A stretch of DNA of 64,000 nt from Branchiostoma lanceolatum (GCF_035083965.1 NC_089723.1:6595501-6659500); one strand, 5' to 3'; positions 32,650 through 44,644 are shown, counted from the first letter of the stretch. Numbers and translations: made by a program. The notes: generated from the letters alone by a model not told the origin.

Positions 32650-33715
32650 GGTTTTATACCAAAACTCTGAATAGATATGTTAATGAGGTGAAGACAATTT
32701 CAGATGGTTCAATAGAATAGATGGTTCAATTGAATAGATAATAGCATTGTCTATATGGACAATGGAAAAGAAATAAAGAGGTAGGAAGCAAATATTAGGT
32801 AAAATGGACGTTAAACGCCCTAGCTATGTGCTATGTTGAAATACCTTGAAATCCTTACATAATCAAAAATGTGGACAAAGAAAGCATATAAAAGCAAAAA
32901 ATGATGAGTTATGTATTTCTGAATAATATACAGAAGGCCACTGAAAGAGAAAAAAAACTAACTTAACAAGGCTATTTAACGACATAACTTTCTAATTGAA
33001 AGTCATAGTGGGTTTCTATGGTGTTTTAAGCCTGACTACATAATACTTGTCACAATTAATGATCATCCATAGAAGACCTACGATACAGCCATTGATATGG
33101 GCCATTCTACCGGCGCCCTCACGCAATAACACTGGGTGACCTTTTATGTCAACCCGATGACCCGAAGCTAACTCTCTGCGTCAGGATTCCCCATTTATAA
33201 TTGCAGGGCTGTTGTTGTCTGACCTTTGTGTAGGGAAAAAGCGCGCCAATGACGAAAGGTCATCTGTTCGGATCTGAAATGTCCAAATGAGAGGGGTGAG
33301 GAGAGGGAAAGGGTGATTTCCATGGCCACACAAAATATGCTAATTTTATTTTGACGTGTCTTAATTATCCACCTTAATGACTCCACAAGTTGTTTGTTTT
33401 ATTCAGCTCTCCATTAGTGTAATTTTTTACAAATTTTACACTACTCTTCCTGGAGTCCGCCGAGATTAAATCAAATACAGGAACAAAACTTAAACAATGG
33501 TTAGACAGTAAATCACAATCACATGATGAACTTGAAAAGTGAGCGGGACACTTTGTTGATCAGAAGAGAAACACTGTTTGCACTTTATGTATGATATTCT
33601 GTTGTTATTCTAAACATCACTGTAATTTAGTTCAAAGCCAGCATAATTAGAATAATGACAAAGCACACTACCCATGGGGTCCTAAACGGAGTAGGAGCGT
33701 GTGATCTGTCAGTGG
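32650..33715. other. No gene recognised
   Basis: Unique-looking sequence with no supported exon. Confidence 0.45.
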
Positions 33716-33727
33716 ATGCATCAGAAA

Positions 33728-33812
33728 TTGCGTGTGTGCGTGTATGTACGCGTATGTGTGTGCGCGCGTATATGTGTGAGTGTGTTTGTTTGTGCGTGCG
33801 CGCGTATGTGGT
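33728..33812 (+). repeat. GT-rich microsatellite
   Basis: Imperfect alternating GT/GC run, for example GCGTGTATGTACGCGTATGT. It is capable of Z-DNA but otherwise an ordinary simple repeat. Confidence 0.85.
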
Positions 33813-34139
33813 TTGACACATGGCAATGCTTTTTCACAAGGCTCCTAGAAACATTGATGTTGTTTCGTGTAGCGTGGTGTCCCCGCCAGTATTGATAGAG
33901 TTGCGACCTCTTACGACTCAACATGGTACTGCACTGCGGGAGCAACTTTTGGATCGACGTGACTTCTATATTGTTACAAGACTTCAGCAACACTTTATCT
34001 CGGACGTAACATCAACTTTAATTTTGCATCATTATGTTTGTCCTAACCTAAATGATAAACATAATTCCCATACACATGTAGTTCTGATTTCACATTCAGT
34101 GTTAATGAAAGTGAAATAATTATATTTGCAGTCATAACA

Positions 34140-34535
34140 AATTCTTTTCATCCTCAAGCACAGTGTCTTCTAAAGGATGCCAGTCAGTTCACTGTGTTGC
34201 CCTCTCAACAGAGGTGCAAGATCGGTAATGAAAGTCGTGGTATTTTACTGGCCTTCATTACCAGTAACATATTGATACAGATCCAATAGAGGGCCCTTTC
34301 GTGGTGATATACAACTTTTTTTTTTCATGTACACGGTGCGGTATAACTGAACCGTGGCTTTGTTCATCGGTAGACCGCTAATAGTTCAGCTCTTCCTCTG
34401 TGACATTCAGATCTTGGAATGCCCCCACTAAACAGAGCTTCAGGATCAGCAATAGAAAAGTCGTAGTATTTCACTGTCCTTCATTACCAGTAACATGTTC
34501 AGGCAACTTCAATAGAGGGCCATTATACTGCATAG
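34140..34535. repeat. Two ~210-bp degenerate units carrying ZSWIM7 3'-end sequence
   Basis: The units share GTCGT(G/A)GTATTT(T/C)ACTG, TTCATTACCAGTAACAT and CAATAGAGGGCC. The part at about 34345-34425 matches the last ~25 codons of ZSWIM7 (34555-34635). On the minus strand it reads VGAFQDLNVTEEEL against MGALQELSVSDEEL in the gene, then is broken by a stop. It is a decayed partial duplication. Confidence 0.7.
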
Positions 34536-34554
34536 TAACGTTACATTGTACTCA

Positions 34555-34977
34555 TCACTGAGCCGTGTCTTTGTTCATCAGTAGACCGATAAGTTCTTCA
34601 TCTGAGACGCTCAGCTCTTGTAACGCACCCATGGCCTGTGCCAGTTGCACAGCTAAGACATGTTTACACACCAATGACTCTCCTCTTATCAGTGTAGCAT
34701 AGGTGAAGAACGAACAAGGACAGTACAGTCCCGATGGTAGACAGGTGTAGAGCTTTCCTGAGCTTCCCACCACCAGGTATAGGTGTCGTCCGCTTGGAGA
34801 GGTGACGTGAGTGACCCCTTTCCTGTCCACTATGTCCAGCGAGGCCAACAGAGAGCTTCCAAAGACATCCTGCAAAGCTGAGAGAAGGTCATCTGACATG
34901 TAACGGTTGCTGCTGTACAAATGTTTGACCTCAACCAGGAGTTGAGTAGCCACTGTCCCCAACTGACTACACGCCAT
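34555..34977 (-). CDS. ZSWIM7: ZSWIM7, SWIM-domain recombination factor (Shu complex)
   Basis: A single uninterrupted frame of 140 residues, the same length I recall for the vertebrate protein. The SWIM zinc-binding motif is complete: C86-x-C88, then C104-x-H106. It is preceded by the family's VDRxxVTxxxSPSGRxxYxVxGSS stretch (residues 50-73) and an FGSS motif at 39-42. The C-terminal LSVSDEELxxLL also agrees. ZSWIM7 pairs with SWSAP1 to support RAD51 filaments in homologous recombination, mainly in the nucleus. The vertebrate gene has several exons and here there are none, so this is either an intron-poor locus or an old retrocopy with an intact frame. It is divergently arranged with PUSL1, start codons 779 bp apart. 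Degenerate copies of its own ends flank it on both sides. Confidence 0.9.
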   Translation of the reverse strand: MACSQLGTVATQLLVEVKHLYSSNRYMSDDLLSALQDVFGSSLLASLDIVDRKGVTHVTSPSGRHLYLVVGSSGKLYTCLPSGLYCPCSFFTYATLIRGESLVCKHVLAVQLAQAMGALQELSVSDEELIGLLMNKDTAQ

Positions 34978-35545
34978 TCTGACTGATTTCTGAGTCAGTA
35001 GAGGTCCAACGGGAACTGTAGAGGACCAGTATAGGTCCTATGGGAACTGTAGAAATCTCAATTCAGATGTTTGACCTCAAGAAGAAGTTGAAGAGTTCAG
35101 TCACTGTCCTAACTGACAACACGCCATCTGAAGTCGGTAGAGGTCCTATGGGAACTGTACAGGTCCAGTAGAGGCAGCTCGTAGAGGTCCTAAAGGAACA
35201 GTAGAGATCTTCATTCGGCCACAACTGAACTCGGCTCCTGCTGTACAGATGTTTGACCTCAAGAAGAAGTTGAGTTCAGCCACTGTCCTTAACACGCAAT
35301 CTAAAGTCGGTAGAGGTCCCACGAGAACAGTAGAGGTCCAGTTGAGGTCCTGAAGGAACAGTAGAAATCTTCATTCAGACACAACAGCTCCTGCTGTAGA
35401 GATGTTTGACCTCAAGAAGAAGTTGAGTTCAGCCACTGTCCTAACTGCCAACAAGCCATATAAAGTCGGTAGAGGTCCTACGGGAACAGTAGAGGCCCAG
35501 TAGAGGTCATGAAGGAACAGTAGAAATCTTCATTCAGCCACAAGT
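34978..35545. repeat. Degenerate tandem array containing copies of the ZSWIM7 5' end
   Basis: GATGTTTGACCTCAAGAAGA (35066, 35248, 35401) repeats the genuine coding segment at about 34920. Each copy is followed by a complement of the ZSWIM7 start region (CACTGTCCTAACTG…CACGCCAT) and then GTCGGTAGAGGTCC(C/T)A(C/T)G and GGAACAGTAGA. Indels destroy the frame, so these are not alternative first exons. The array fills most of the ZSWIM7-PUSL1 intergenic space. Confidence 0.75.
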
Positions 35546-35755
35546 TTGTTTGATTGTCAAATGGCTGTTGTATTATCGTTCCAAACACCCGCTTTCAGAG
35601 ACGAGGAGCACGCGATGATACTTCCTGTGAATCGAAGGCATGCGAACTTTCACCTTTGCCCTCTGACCTCTATGCCGACTGTCTCGTGGTCGCGTGTTGT
35701 TTTGGTTCTCTGAAGTTTCATCCAAGGTTTCTGTCCTCTCGGTTATTATCTGAAT

Positions 35756-38700
35756 ATGGTTCGGTACCTATTGCAATTCCAGTACTTGGGAACACATTTC
35801 AGGTAAATATAGTAATCATTTTTTTGCGTTTGATGATGATAATCCCATATGAAGTCTTGGGGGAGGGGGGCAGCATGCCAGCAGTATGTTGTGCAGTCTG
35901 TATGATCAAGGCCATTATCACCTTCGGCAAGAAGGTTATGCAGAGGGTAGCGTTTGTCTGTTTGTCTGTTTGTTTGTTTGTAGTGGCACAGGATAACTCG
36001 AGAATGCCTTGATGGATTATCTTGGTATTTGGTATGTTGGTAGGTTTTGATGAGACCTAAAAACGATGAGATTTTGGGCCCCCTAGCGGCTTCTTACGGT
36101 ACTGCAGCGGAACTTCCTGTTTTGATATCTCGTGTTCTGGACATGCTATGGAACTTATTTTTGAGTGGTAGATAGATCTTTGGACAGAGAGTAAGTGGTG
36201 TGGGTTTGGGCCCCCTAGCGTTTTTTTTGGAACTGCAGGAGCAGGTTTTGCATCTGACTTTGAAAGGGAATAACTCAAGAAGGGCTTGATGGATGGTAAT
36301 GATTTTTGGTAGGTAGATAGCTTGAGTGATGATGTACATGATTAGACACGTCTTATGCAAATCAGTATCTAATTTGCATAATTAATGAGGAAAGTTTATA
36401 CATCCGCCAAATTCCATGATAGGACTCTGAAACATGTGACATATGTAACTGAGGAAGAGAGAAATATTAATTGATATGAACTATGTAAACGAAGACCTCA
36501 TTTGCATAATTGATGCAAAAATACTATAACATGATGGCCTTGATGGATGGTCATGATTTTTGGTATGTGGATAGTTTTTGTGATGCTTAGTATGATTGGA
36601 CGATAATTATGCAAATCAGATTCTAATTTGCATAATTAATAAGGCAACTTTAAAAATCCGCTTTGTTCCATGATATGACAATTCAAATTGTTACTGAGGA
36701 AGAGAGGACTGTTGATAGATAGAAAATATGCAAATGTGGGCCTTATTTGCATTCTTAATGAGTAACTTCTATTATTCCACACTGGCAAAAGACGGCAATT
36801 TCATACATTTAATCCTTTTTTGTGGCATCGGGACGTTATGTGAATGTGAACATCGTTGAATCAAATTATGATAATAAGGGCCTCCTTTGCATAATTGATG
36901 ATAAATTTGTTAAGCTCATACTTTGGACATGTTATATTTTAAGACAATCAACTGGTATGATTTATGATTGATGAGAAACACTCCTAATACGTCAGTCATA
37001 AAGGTTAAAATCATTTGGCGAAGGTATGAGGTCGTGGAACTCTAGTATAAGAATGTCCTTGGTATGATCAGTTAACTTAACTTACCTTGCAGTTGGTGAT
37101 GTAAATCCAGGCAACCTCCTTGATCCCATACAGCTGTGACACACCAGTAACAAAAGTCTGAAGACCCAAAATCTCCCATGAAATTTGGTTCTATACATGA
37201 TGTGTTTTATTATCGAGGTAAAGATTTTCCTCATTACCAGCTGTTGGGACCTGGGGAATTCTTGTCCATAGATTTGAGACTAACAGTTCCAGTGACACAT
37301 ATCACAGGGCCCAAAATCAACCTTGACCTTTCTCCTCCCAACAACTACCCACATACCAAATACCATTACAATCCATCCACATGTTCTACAGTTATGCTCA
37401 CTTTAAGCATACAGTGACACAAACATACACACACGTGCATGCAAACACACACGCAAACGCACGCAAACGCACGCAAAACAATATCTCCATGAAAAAGTCT
37501 TTTTTCATTGAGATAATTAACCAAACATTAATTCTGTATGTTCCAGAGGAGTCCCAAGAGTCACGCCGGTGGAGAGAGCCGCAGGGTACAGCGGAGTAGA
37601 AGATGCACTAAGTGTACGTATGTATAGGGGCCTGATGCACACTTTTGTCATCACCTGACATCTTCTTAAGGGCATTGATAACAGCCAATGTTTCTACGAC
37701 TGTCATCTTCTTGTCCTGCTGGCATGTTTTACACAAGTTATTTCGTCCCCGTTAGCGGTAACGCAACCCCGCTGCATGCTTCGCCATCTGCATCAAATTC
37801 CGTGGATCCTGGGGCCGAGTTCGATCCTAGGGTGGGCTCAGCTCGGACATGTTGTAAGGGATTGCATTCGTCATTTTGGATGGTGACGTAAAGCCGGCGG
37901 CCCCGTGTATGAGGGAGCTTCAGGCATAAGCCTCAAGCAACAAACTTCTGCACGTAAAAGAACCCAACACACTTATCAAGAAGAGTAGGGGTGGCTCGGT
38001 GTGCTTGGCCAAAAACGCAGACCGTGGCGAGGCTGCATTGCACTACCACTAGCTACTTGAAAAAGCATCATGCTTCACCTCAATTGAGGATGCCTAGCTT
38101 TAACTTTTTTTATTTCCTTAATTTGATTTCTTAATCAAGTCATTGTCCCTTGACTTTTTCTGCGCTGCCGTGGCATTATTGCTTCCGCATTCAGTGCATT
38201 TCGCTGCTGTATGATGCATTCGGTTGAGAAACACCAACCGTACATATAAGGGTCCCACATACTGACATACAGGCTCTGTAATGTGCAACCCATATATATG
38301 TATACTAGTATGGGTCCTGCATAACAAGGGTTAAGGACAATGATGAAGATGACAAACTATCATAGCAGTGATGGTCGGACATTGGCTGTTACCCATGATT
38401 TCCTTGGTTGTGAATAATGAAATTTGTTATTCAATCATTCACCAGCCTGATGAAACTATTGAACTACATTCTAGGGGGAGATAACTCTTATTACGGTTAA
38501 ACGCTCCAAATAGGTCAATATATCAAAGAATGTCTAGATCTTAGAACCGATTGTGTATATGACAGTCATATCTATTCATATACATTTATGTATAGGTTGA
38601 TTCATTTGTATCCACTTGTTTGTTTGTATGTATAGATGTGTGTAAGTAGATCTTAGGAAATTTACTATACTTAATTTGTGTCAATAAAGATTTCCCGTAT

Positions 38701-41700
38701 TGACGAATGCTTCTATTATTGTTTACAGGATGCATTTTCCTGCCTTAATTATAAGTTAGCAGAGCCTCCTAACATCCACGTGTCCAGTAGGACTGACTCG
38801 GGAGTCCATGCCCTGTGTAACACTGCACATGCTGATCTCATCTATGGGGAGAACCAGGAAGAACTAGACCCTGACGCAATTGTGCACGCAGTCAACCGCA
38901 ATATTACACAAATGGGCAGAGCCGACATTAGGTTAGTATACTCTTTGTTTTGGTCAGTGACCATCTAAAGTTTGAGGCTACCTTGTAACTGTTGGAAAAG
39001 TAGCTTTCATCCAATACCACAGTCATGCTCAAGTTTTATAAGAGCCAAGATGTATCTCTTGAATGTTTATCATCATCGATAGAGAATATGTAACCTATCC
39101 TAAAATCATGTTGCAATGGTGTGCTAAAGTGTAACAATGAAAACTTATTTTCATTATCTACATGTAAGGCCACACCAATTCAATTTCAGGGCTAGCCTTC
39201 TGTTTTCATGAATTTTTTTTTTCTAACATTTTTTTTGGGGGAAAATAAAAATCCGTTAACCAAGACATTAAATTGGTGTGGCCTAAGAATGATAAATGCA
39301 GTAGACTTTGCAAAGAAGACAAAAAATCCTACATGTCAACTACTGATATTTTCCAATGTGCTTTCAAACACTAGAATGTTCGTTCAAAAACTACACTGTG
39401 CTTTCAAACACATTTGATGGACTGAAATAAGATAAAAGACTTTTTCATTCCCAGGCTGATGAACTGTTGTCCAGTGCCTCCCACCTTTAACTCACGGCAC
39501 CAAGCACTAGGAAGAACATACCTGTACAGGGTAGTGTCAGGCTGCTATCACTCCAGACTGCCCATCGTTGAGTTTGATAGGAGCTGGGGTGTTATGGAGA
39601 GGTAAGAAACATGTTATTTACATGTAGTTAAAGATACATGTATGTAAGGCAGCACCCATCTATGTTTCAATAGACCCTGGGCCACACAACTTGGTGCAAT
39701 CACTACAGCAGGGGACTGGTCTACTGGTAGTGATGTGTGTTCATCTACCATACTAGTACTCTTTCAAAGCAGAGAAAGTAGTATGTGCCATTTTTAAAGT
39801 CATGATACGAGTCATTTGGTATGACTTGGCCAGCGAGAATCCAAGGCAAACACTCTACTCACTTGGCCGTTGCATCGGTAAGAAATATGTACCTTACTAC
39901 GTAGTGTGCAAAATAACTGCAGGAAAATTGCAGGGATTTTTTGCACATAACATGCTCATTACTTGCATGCTAAAATGTATTTGACTGTCCTTTATGCCTT
40001 GCTTTCAGTCCATGGACATTCATATGTAAGGGGGTGATATGCTTAAAGTTTGTCATTAATGTTTTGTCATTTGTTCAGATTTGAATATTAAGTATTCATA
40101 CAATGTTGCTAGTATAATTTTATGAAGTTTTCAATGGTGATGCTCTTTCCCATTCCTTTATCTTCATCCAGATTAGATATTGAGGCCATGCAAGAGGCAG
40201 CAAAACATTTCCTAGGAACACACGATTTCACCACTTTCAGAAATAAGAGTCCAGACACATGGACCAAAGATCCCATCAAGACTATGAAAGCGGTTGAAGT
40301 CAGGAGAGCGTCATGCTTTTTAAAAGAACATGATCCTTTTTGCAGGTATGAAAATCTTCATAATGTTTACATTAATACAGCAAACTTGGTTTTCATTGAA
40401 TGTCAAGACTTAATAATACCATCTGTATGGTGGCTTTCATTTGCACATGTAACTTATTCTGTATGTAAATTTTAAAATGGTTTAATTTTTTAAGTTGTAT
40501 TTTTTTCAAGAGTTTACTCAATGCCAATGTGAAATCTCTGAAGATAATGTTTAATTATTTCTCTACTTCTTGTCTAATTTCTACAGAGATTTGGAGGTGC
40601 TGGAATTGATTTTTAAAAGCAGATCTTTTCTATACAGACAGGCAAGTACACATCTTCAAAAACATTTGCTAGTTATGACAAGAGCAAGTTAACTCTTATT
40701 AGCACTTTCATCATCGTTCCACTTTACTTCCTTACTTTTCCCAGGAAATGATCGGTTTTGGACACTTTTGATCATAGTACTAGAACTACAGTAACTGTAG
40801 AGTGGAAATCGTTGTCACCAAACACAGTTGAGCCATTGTCACATGAATTTAAAGAACGCTTTCAGTTAGGTGTGCAAAGGTTATGTGTGACAGGTCGTTC
40901 AGTGTAATGTAATCTGCTGCTGATTGTGTTACTGTAAAATGCATTAAGTTCGCGTGCCTATATTTTGGCGCTAAGGCGAATATGGGGTGTTCGCTGAGGT
41001 TTTACGTTCTCGGCAGCGCTGTAGCTGCAGTGGCTTTAAGTTTGCGGTGAAACAGTCGCTGCAAAAACCGTGAACATAAAACCACCGCAAACATGTTTGC
41101 ATTTACAGTAGGCTGAAGGGCAGTTGTACCAGCTATACAGATACAGATACAAATAGTTGGTACATGTAGATCGCAGCAAGAAACATTCTCCATCCTTGAC
41201 CATCAGCAAGCTACTTAAGTATCTAAGTCTGTTTTTCCTATTTCAGATCAGAAGAATGACAGGACTCTTGGTTGCCATTGGAAGAGGGAAGCTAGAACCC
41301 AAAGAAGTCTGCACCTTACTGGCTGCTAGAAAAATAACAGCTTTCCCTAAAAATGCACAAGTAGCTCCTGCACATGGGCTCTATTTATGCAATATTGAAT
41401 ATAACGAAAAAGGTGAGCTGTGATATCAATAGAGCTGGATATTGTTTTAGTTGAAATGTGTTATAAGTTTGGAAATCAACTTAGTATGTTGAAAGGGGCA
41501 ACCCAGTTTTCTGGATTTATAATGAGACGAAATAGATATCCGATAAATAAACATGTAGTATTTTCAGTAATTTTCATGGATGAAAAAATAGCTTGCAACA
41601 TATCACATTTTCCAGTTAAACAATAGATAGAAGACACCAATATAGTTTTGTATGTTTATGGTACATGTAAGTTACTATGTAGCATATAACGTTACTGGTC

Positions 41701-41795
41701 AGAAGCAGAATACTCACTCGGATTTTGTGTTACATAATACTAACAATAAGTAACATATTCCCCACTCTTGATTTGCAGATCTTCTGTATGACTGA
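35756..41795 (+). CDS. PUSL1: PUSL1, TruA-family tRNA pseudouridine synthase-like protein
   Basis: Eight coding exons: 35756-35802, 37547-37613, 38729-38931, 39455-39601, 40172-40345, 40587-40641, 41247-41412 and 41779-41795. They total 876 bases, 291 residues, with phases consistent throughout; the human protein is about 300. The start MVRYLLQFQYLGTHF opens the first TruA half. Exon 3 carries the catalytic SSRTDSGVHALCNTAHADL with Asp61 as nucleophile. Exon 4 has ALGRTYLYRV, exon 5 AAKHFLGTHDFTTFR, and exons 6-7 join as SFLYRQ-IRRMTGLLVAIG, all family blocks. The last exon holds only LLYD. The enzyme isomerises uridine to pseudouridine; PUSL1 is thought to act on mitochondrial RNA. No clear presequence is visible with this start. 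Intron 6 uses a GC donor (CAG-GCAAGT). Intron 3 holds a MITE (39168-39283), intron 6 another (40930-41110), and intron 1 two repeats. Confidence 0.9.
35925..36800 (+). repeat. GGGCCCCCTAGCGGC dispersed repeat, several tandem parts
   Basis: In PUSL1 intron 1. It starts with a GTTTGTCTGTTTGTTTG run, then ATAACTCGAGAATGCCTTGA and TTTTGGGCCCCCTAGCGGCT, a second GGGCCCCCTAGCG at about 36210, and later TTTGCATAATTAATGA-type motifs repeated three to four times. The same order is found at 4830-5260 and 44135-44560. Confidence 0.6.
37190..37515 (-). repeat. GGTCAAGGTCGATTTTGG dispersed repeat, reverse copy
   Basis: In PUSL1 intron 1, ending 32 bp before exon 2. AGGGCCCAAAATCAACCTTG is the complement of the core, with an ACACACGCAAACGCACGCAA run and an ATCTCCATGAAAAAGTC/TTTTTTCATTGAGAT hairpin terminus. 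Confidence 0.65.
37840..38110 (-). repeat. Dispersed repeat D1, copy 2 (reverse)
   Basis: In PUSL1 intron 2. GCACGTAAAAGAACCCAACA, CACTTATCAAGAAGAGT and AAAAAGCATCATGCTTCACC with TCAATTGAGGATG are the complement of copies at 28000 and 43785. Confidence 0.65.
39168..39283. mobile_element. GGCCACACCAATT MITE, family B, copy 1
   Basis: A 116-bp element in PUSL1 intron 3. GGCCACACCAATTCAATTT opposes AAATTGGTGTGGCC; target duplication TAA (39165-39167 and 39284-39286). Confidence 0.85.
40930..41110. mobile_element. TACTGTAAATGCAG MITE, diverged copy
   Basis: In PUSL1 intron 6. The left end is TACTGTAAAATGCATTAAGT, the right end AACATGTTTGCATTTACAGT plus A, with CCACCGCAAAC and TTTGCGGTGAAAC inside. 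Confidence 0.7.
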
Positions 41796-42007
41796 TGAAA
41801 GGAAATTCTGGAAACAAGACTTTCAATGTTCCAACAGCAACAGCAATGACGTAACTGTACAAGTCATCTCAGGGCATCATTTACTAACAAACAAATATTT
41901 TACAATGAACACAAATGTTGCATTAAAAGTTTTAATGACATTTTCTGGACTTGGTGTTACTTTTCAGTGATAGAAATTGCAAGTATATGCTATATAATGT
42001 ATCCTAA

Positions 42008-42013
42008 AATAAA
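42008..42013 (+). promoter_or_regulatory. Likely PUSL1 polyadenylation signal
   Basis: AATAAA 213 bases after the PUSL1 stop codon, the first canonical hexamer downstream. Confidence 0.4.
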
Positions 42014-42019
42014 CGTATG

Positions 42020-43780
42020 CACATATCAATTAAGATAGATTTCTTAAAGGAAAGTTTGCTTATGAAGTCAGAGATGCATTTGCTTTACCTCTCTGTGCGG
42101 TGTACACAATGTCTTAACAAGCATGATTTAATGCATGTGCCATAAACTGCAATTAAGTTATCAATGATCAAACATGGCATTGTCAGTAGCAATCTTACTA
42201 CATGTACCTTTTTACACCAAGCATGTTATTGATGTTGACAGTCCCAAGGCGATGCTCAAACCTCAGTGTTCTCATATAGCTTGCCTACAAGTAAACAATG
42301 GAGTGATCAAAATTTTCCTCATGGTTACCATTTTTAGCAGCATTCGCATTCCCGAAGCAGTTGTTTTGCCCCTGTAATTTGATTACATTGGCCGTCTAGT
42401 GGATTTCACATGCAATGCCATTGCAATGGGCTTTTTTAAAACAAAGATACCATTTGCCAAATATGGAGAAAAGAAATGCTTAAAACATCTGACGGTTTCT
42501 CTTGAAATGCAGCATAACTGATGTTGACGTTATACAAATAGAATTTGGAATTTTAGCTTTTGTTAAAAATCTGGAATTCAAACATTTTCTCCAGTTACTT
42601 AATGAGTAACCATTAAAATACCCATGGCCAGTCCAAAATGGTACCGTCCTCTTGGCCCGCTGAGATCGTTAGGCGGTTATACCGCACAAACTGGGTCATC
42701 AGGTTCAAGCCGGAAGTGACATTCAGACAAGGCTTTGATATTGCGCCTGAGGAAGAGAAACTAGAACCCAGAGGCCTCACGAATCATCGTAAAAATGTGG
42801 CAATAAAGACACAAGTGGGCCCAGGATTGATGGAGGTATGTGTGGTCATGTGATTCTAGACTAGTTCAAGCTCGTGTCTGTTTATAATATGACGTCGCTT
42901 TACGTCATTCAGTTGTTGAATGTGGGTGGGCTGATGACAGAGACGATTTCTAACGTACGTTTCTCAGATCATATTCATAAGCTGGGCGCTTCTCTCATGT
43001 CTCAATTTTAATGTTTATGATTAGAAGCAAAATAAATGCTCTGTGTGGTTTTAAACAGGAAGTATTTTTATTTAGGTTCAACCTATTAAAGACCCTTATT
43101 GATTGGATGCTGTTATAACTCGATTAGCAGTCGGACCAAATTAGATCATAATATCGTTATCTGTAAATTTTTCCCAGCAACAATTTATTAAACCTATGTT
43201 TAACATATCTGTGTCATAATTTAGACATATTCAATGTAAATGAACAAGAACAGTTTGCATAGATCTACAACTCAGTGCTATCTGACCTGTTTGAATTTTG
43301 ATTCAGTTTTTTAGCTAGCTGAAATGTTTCAATTTTTCATGAAGAAAATAGTCACCCACTGATATTCAGCTGTTCACACCTACAGTTTGTTTATTTATTA
43401 AGTTCTACAAAAATAAGGAAAATTCAAATCCCACATCAGCTGAATATCTAAAGTTTGTTGACCCCTTCAGCCAGGTGCAGAATTTGTAACAGTGAAGAAT
43501 TGTCACAAGCACAAACAAAAGGCGGAACAATAGAGCAGACATCCAGCAATTTACATGATAGATTGCCTCAGGACAATTTGCAGCCAAGTAGAAAATTGTC
43601 TGAGAAAACAGTATGAACTGTTTAGTCTGAATACAGTTCATATGCAGTGCAGTGAAAATTCTTAGTCTACACAAGATCACTTTGTACTGTGGGAATTAAA
43701 ACATCTTTCACAGATTATGCCAACTCGACTACTCAATAACATCCCTCACTTAAGGATCACAAAGTATGTTTTCTACCATA
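42020..43780. other. PUSL1-Rab spacer, no gene recognised
   Basis: Mostly unique A/T-rich DNA. Around 42735-42840 TTGCGCCTGAGGAAGAG followed by AATGTGGCAATAAAGAC resembles a retroelement tail, but no ORF supports it. Confidence 0.4.
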
Positions 43781-43784
43781 AAAA

Positions 43785-43990
43785 AGGCAAAGCAGTCATC
43801 CTCAATTGAGCCTCAATTTGAGGTGAAGCATGATGCTTTTTCAAGTAGTGCAATGCTGCTCAAGTTTTTGGCCAAGCACACCGGGTCACCCCAGCACTCT
43901 TCTCGATAAGTGTGATGGGTTCTTTTACATTCAGGGGTTTGATGCTTGAGGCTTACGCCCGAGAGGCTTACGCCCGAAGCTACCACATAC
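43785..43990 (+). repeat. Dispersed repeat D1, copy 3
   Basis: GGCAAAGCAGTCATCCTCAA, GGTGAAGCATGATGC, CACTCTTCTCGATAAGTGTG and TTCTTTTACATTCA. Confidence 0.7.
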
Positions 43991-44134
43991 ACGAGGCTGC
44001 TGGCTTTTACTAGTATACACTTACTAGTATAAGTACATTGTATACAATAAGATGACACATGATATACAATGTATGCAGAAGCTACAAGGCTACAACCACT
44101 AATAAATCTATACATTATCTGTCAGATATTTATC

Positions 44135-44560
44135 TCCATGAAAAATGGAGATATTGTTTTGGGTGTGTCTGTTTGTTTGTTTGTCTGTTTGTCTGTTTGT
44201 GTTTCCGGACTACTGTAGTCAGCATAACTCAAGAACTTCTTGATGGATTGCGATGATATTTGGTATGTGGGCAGGTGTTGTGAAGCCGAAATTCAAGGTC
44301 GATTTTTGGCCCCCTGGTATGTGACCTTGGTACTGCAGCAGAAATTCCATTTTTGTATCTCTTGACCTGAACGTGCTATGGTATTAATTTTTTGGTGGCA
44401 GATAGCTTGTGGTGTAATGAAGGCGTGGTGTGGGTTTGGCCCCCCTAGCAGCTTGCTCTGGAACTGCAGGGGTGTTATCATGAAAATCTTCTAAGGAGAA
44501 TAACTGAACAAAGGAACGACGGATTTCCATGATATTTAGCGTTCAGGTAGCTTGTTACTT
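44135..44560 (+). repeat. Dispersed repeat with CTCCATGAAAAATGGAG terminus
   Basis: Begins TATCTCCATGAAAAATGGAG, then a GTTTGTTTGTCTGTTTG run, CAGCATAACTCAAGAAC, TTCAAGGTCGATTTTTGGCC with CCCTGGTATGTGA, and a second block GGCCCCCCTAGCAGCTTG. It combines both core motifs of the family and so defines their order. Confidence 0.7.
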
Positions 44561-44644
44561 TTGTAATCACATCAGACAGTGATTGAATAACCTGATCCTA
44601 TGCGACTATGAAACTCAAGCTGATGTTTCATTTAGAATTTTGAA

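Noticed and set aside
33721-33993. Thr/His-rich minus-strand frames
   Set aside because: They translate the GT-rich microsatellite.
35554-36012. 152-codon frame overlapping PUSL1 exon 1
   Set aside because: Its frame differs from the MVRYLLQFQYLGTHF start and it runs through the donor into a repeat.
42638-42853. 71-codon plus-strand frame
   Set aside because: It overlaps a probable retroelement tail (CCTGAGGAAGAG…AATAAAG) and matches no protein I know.
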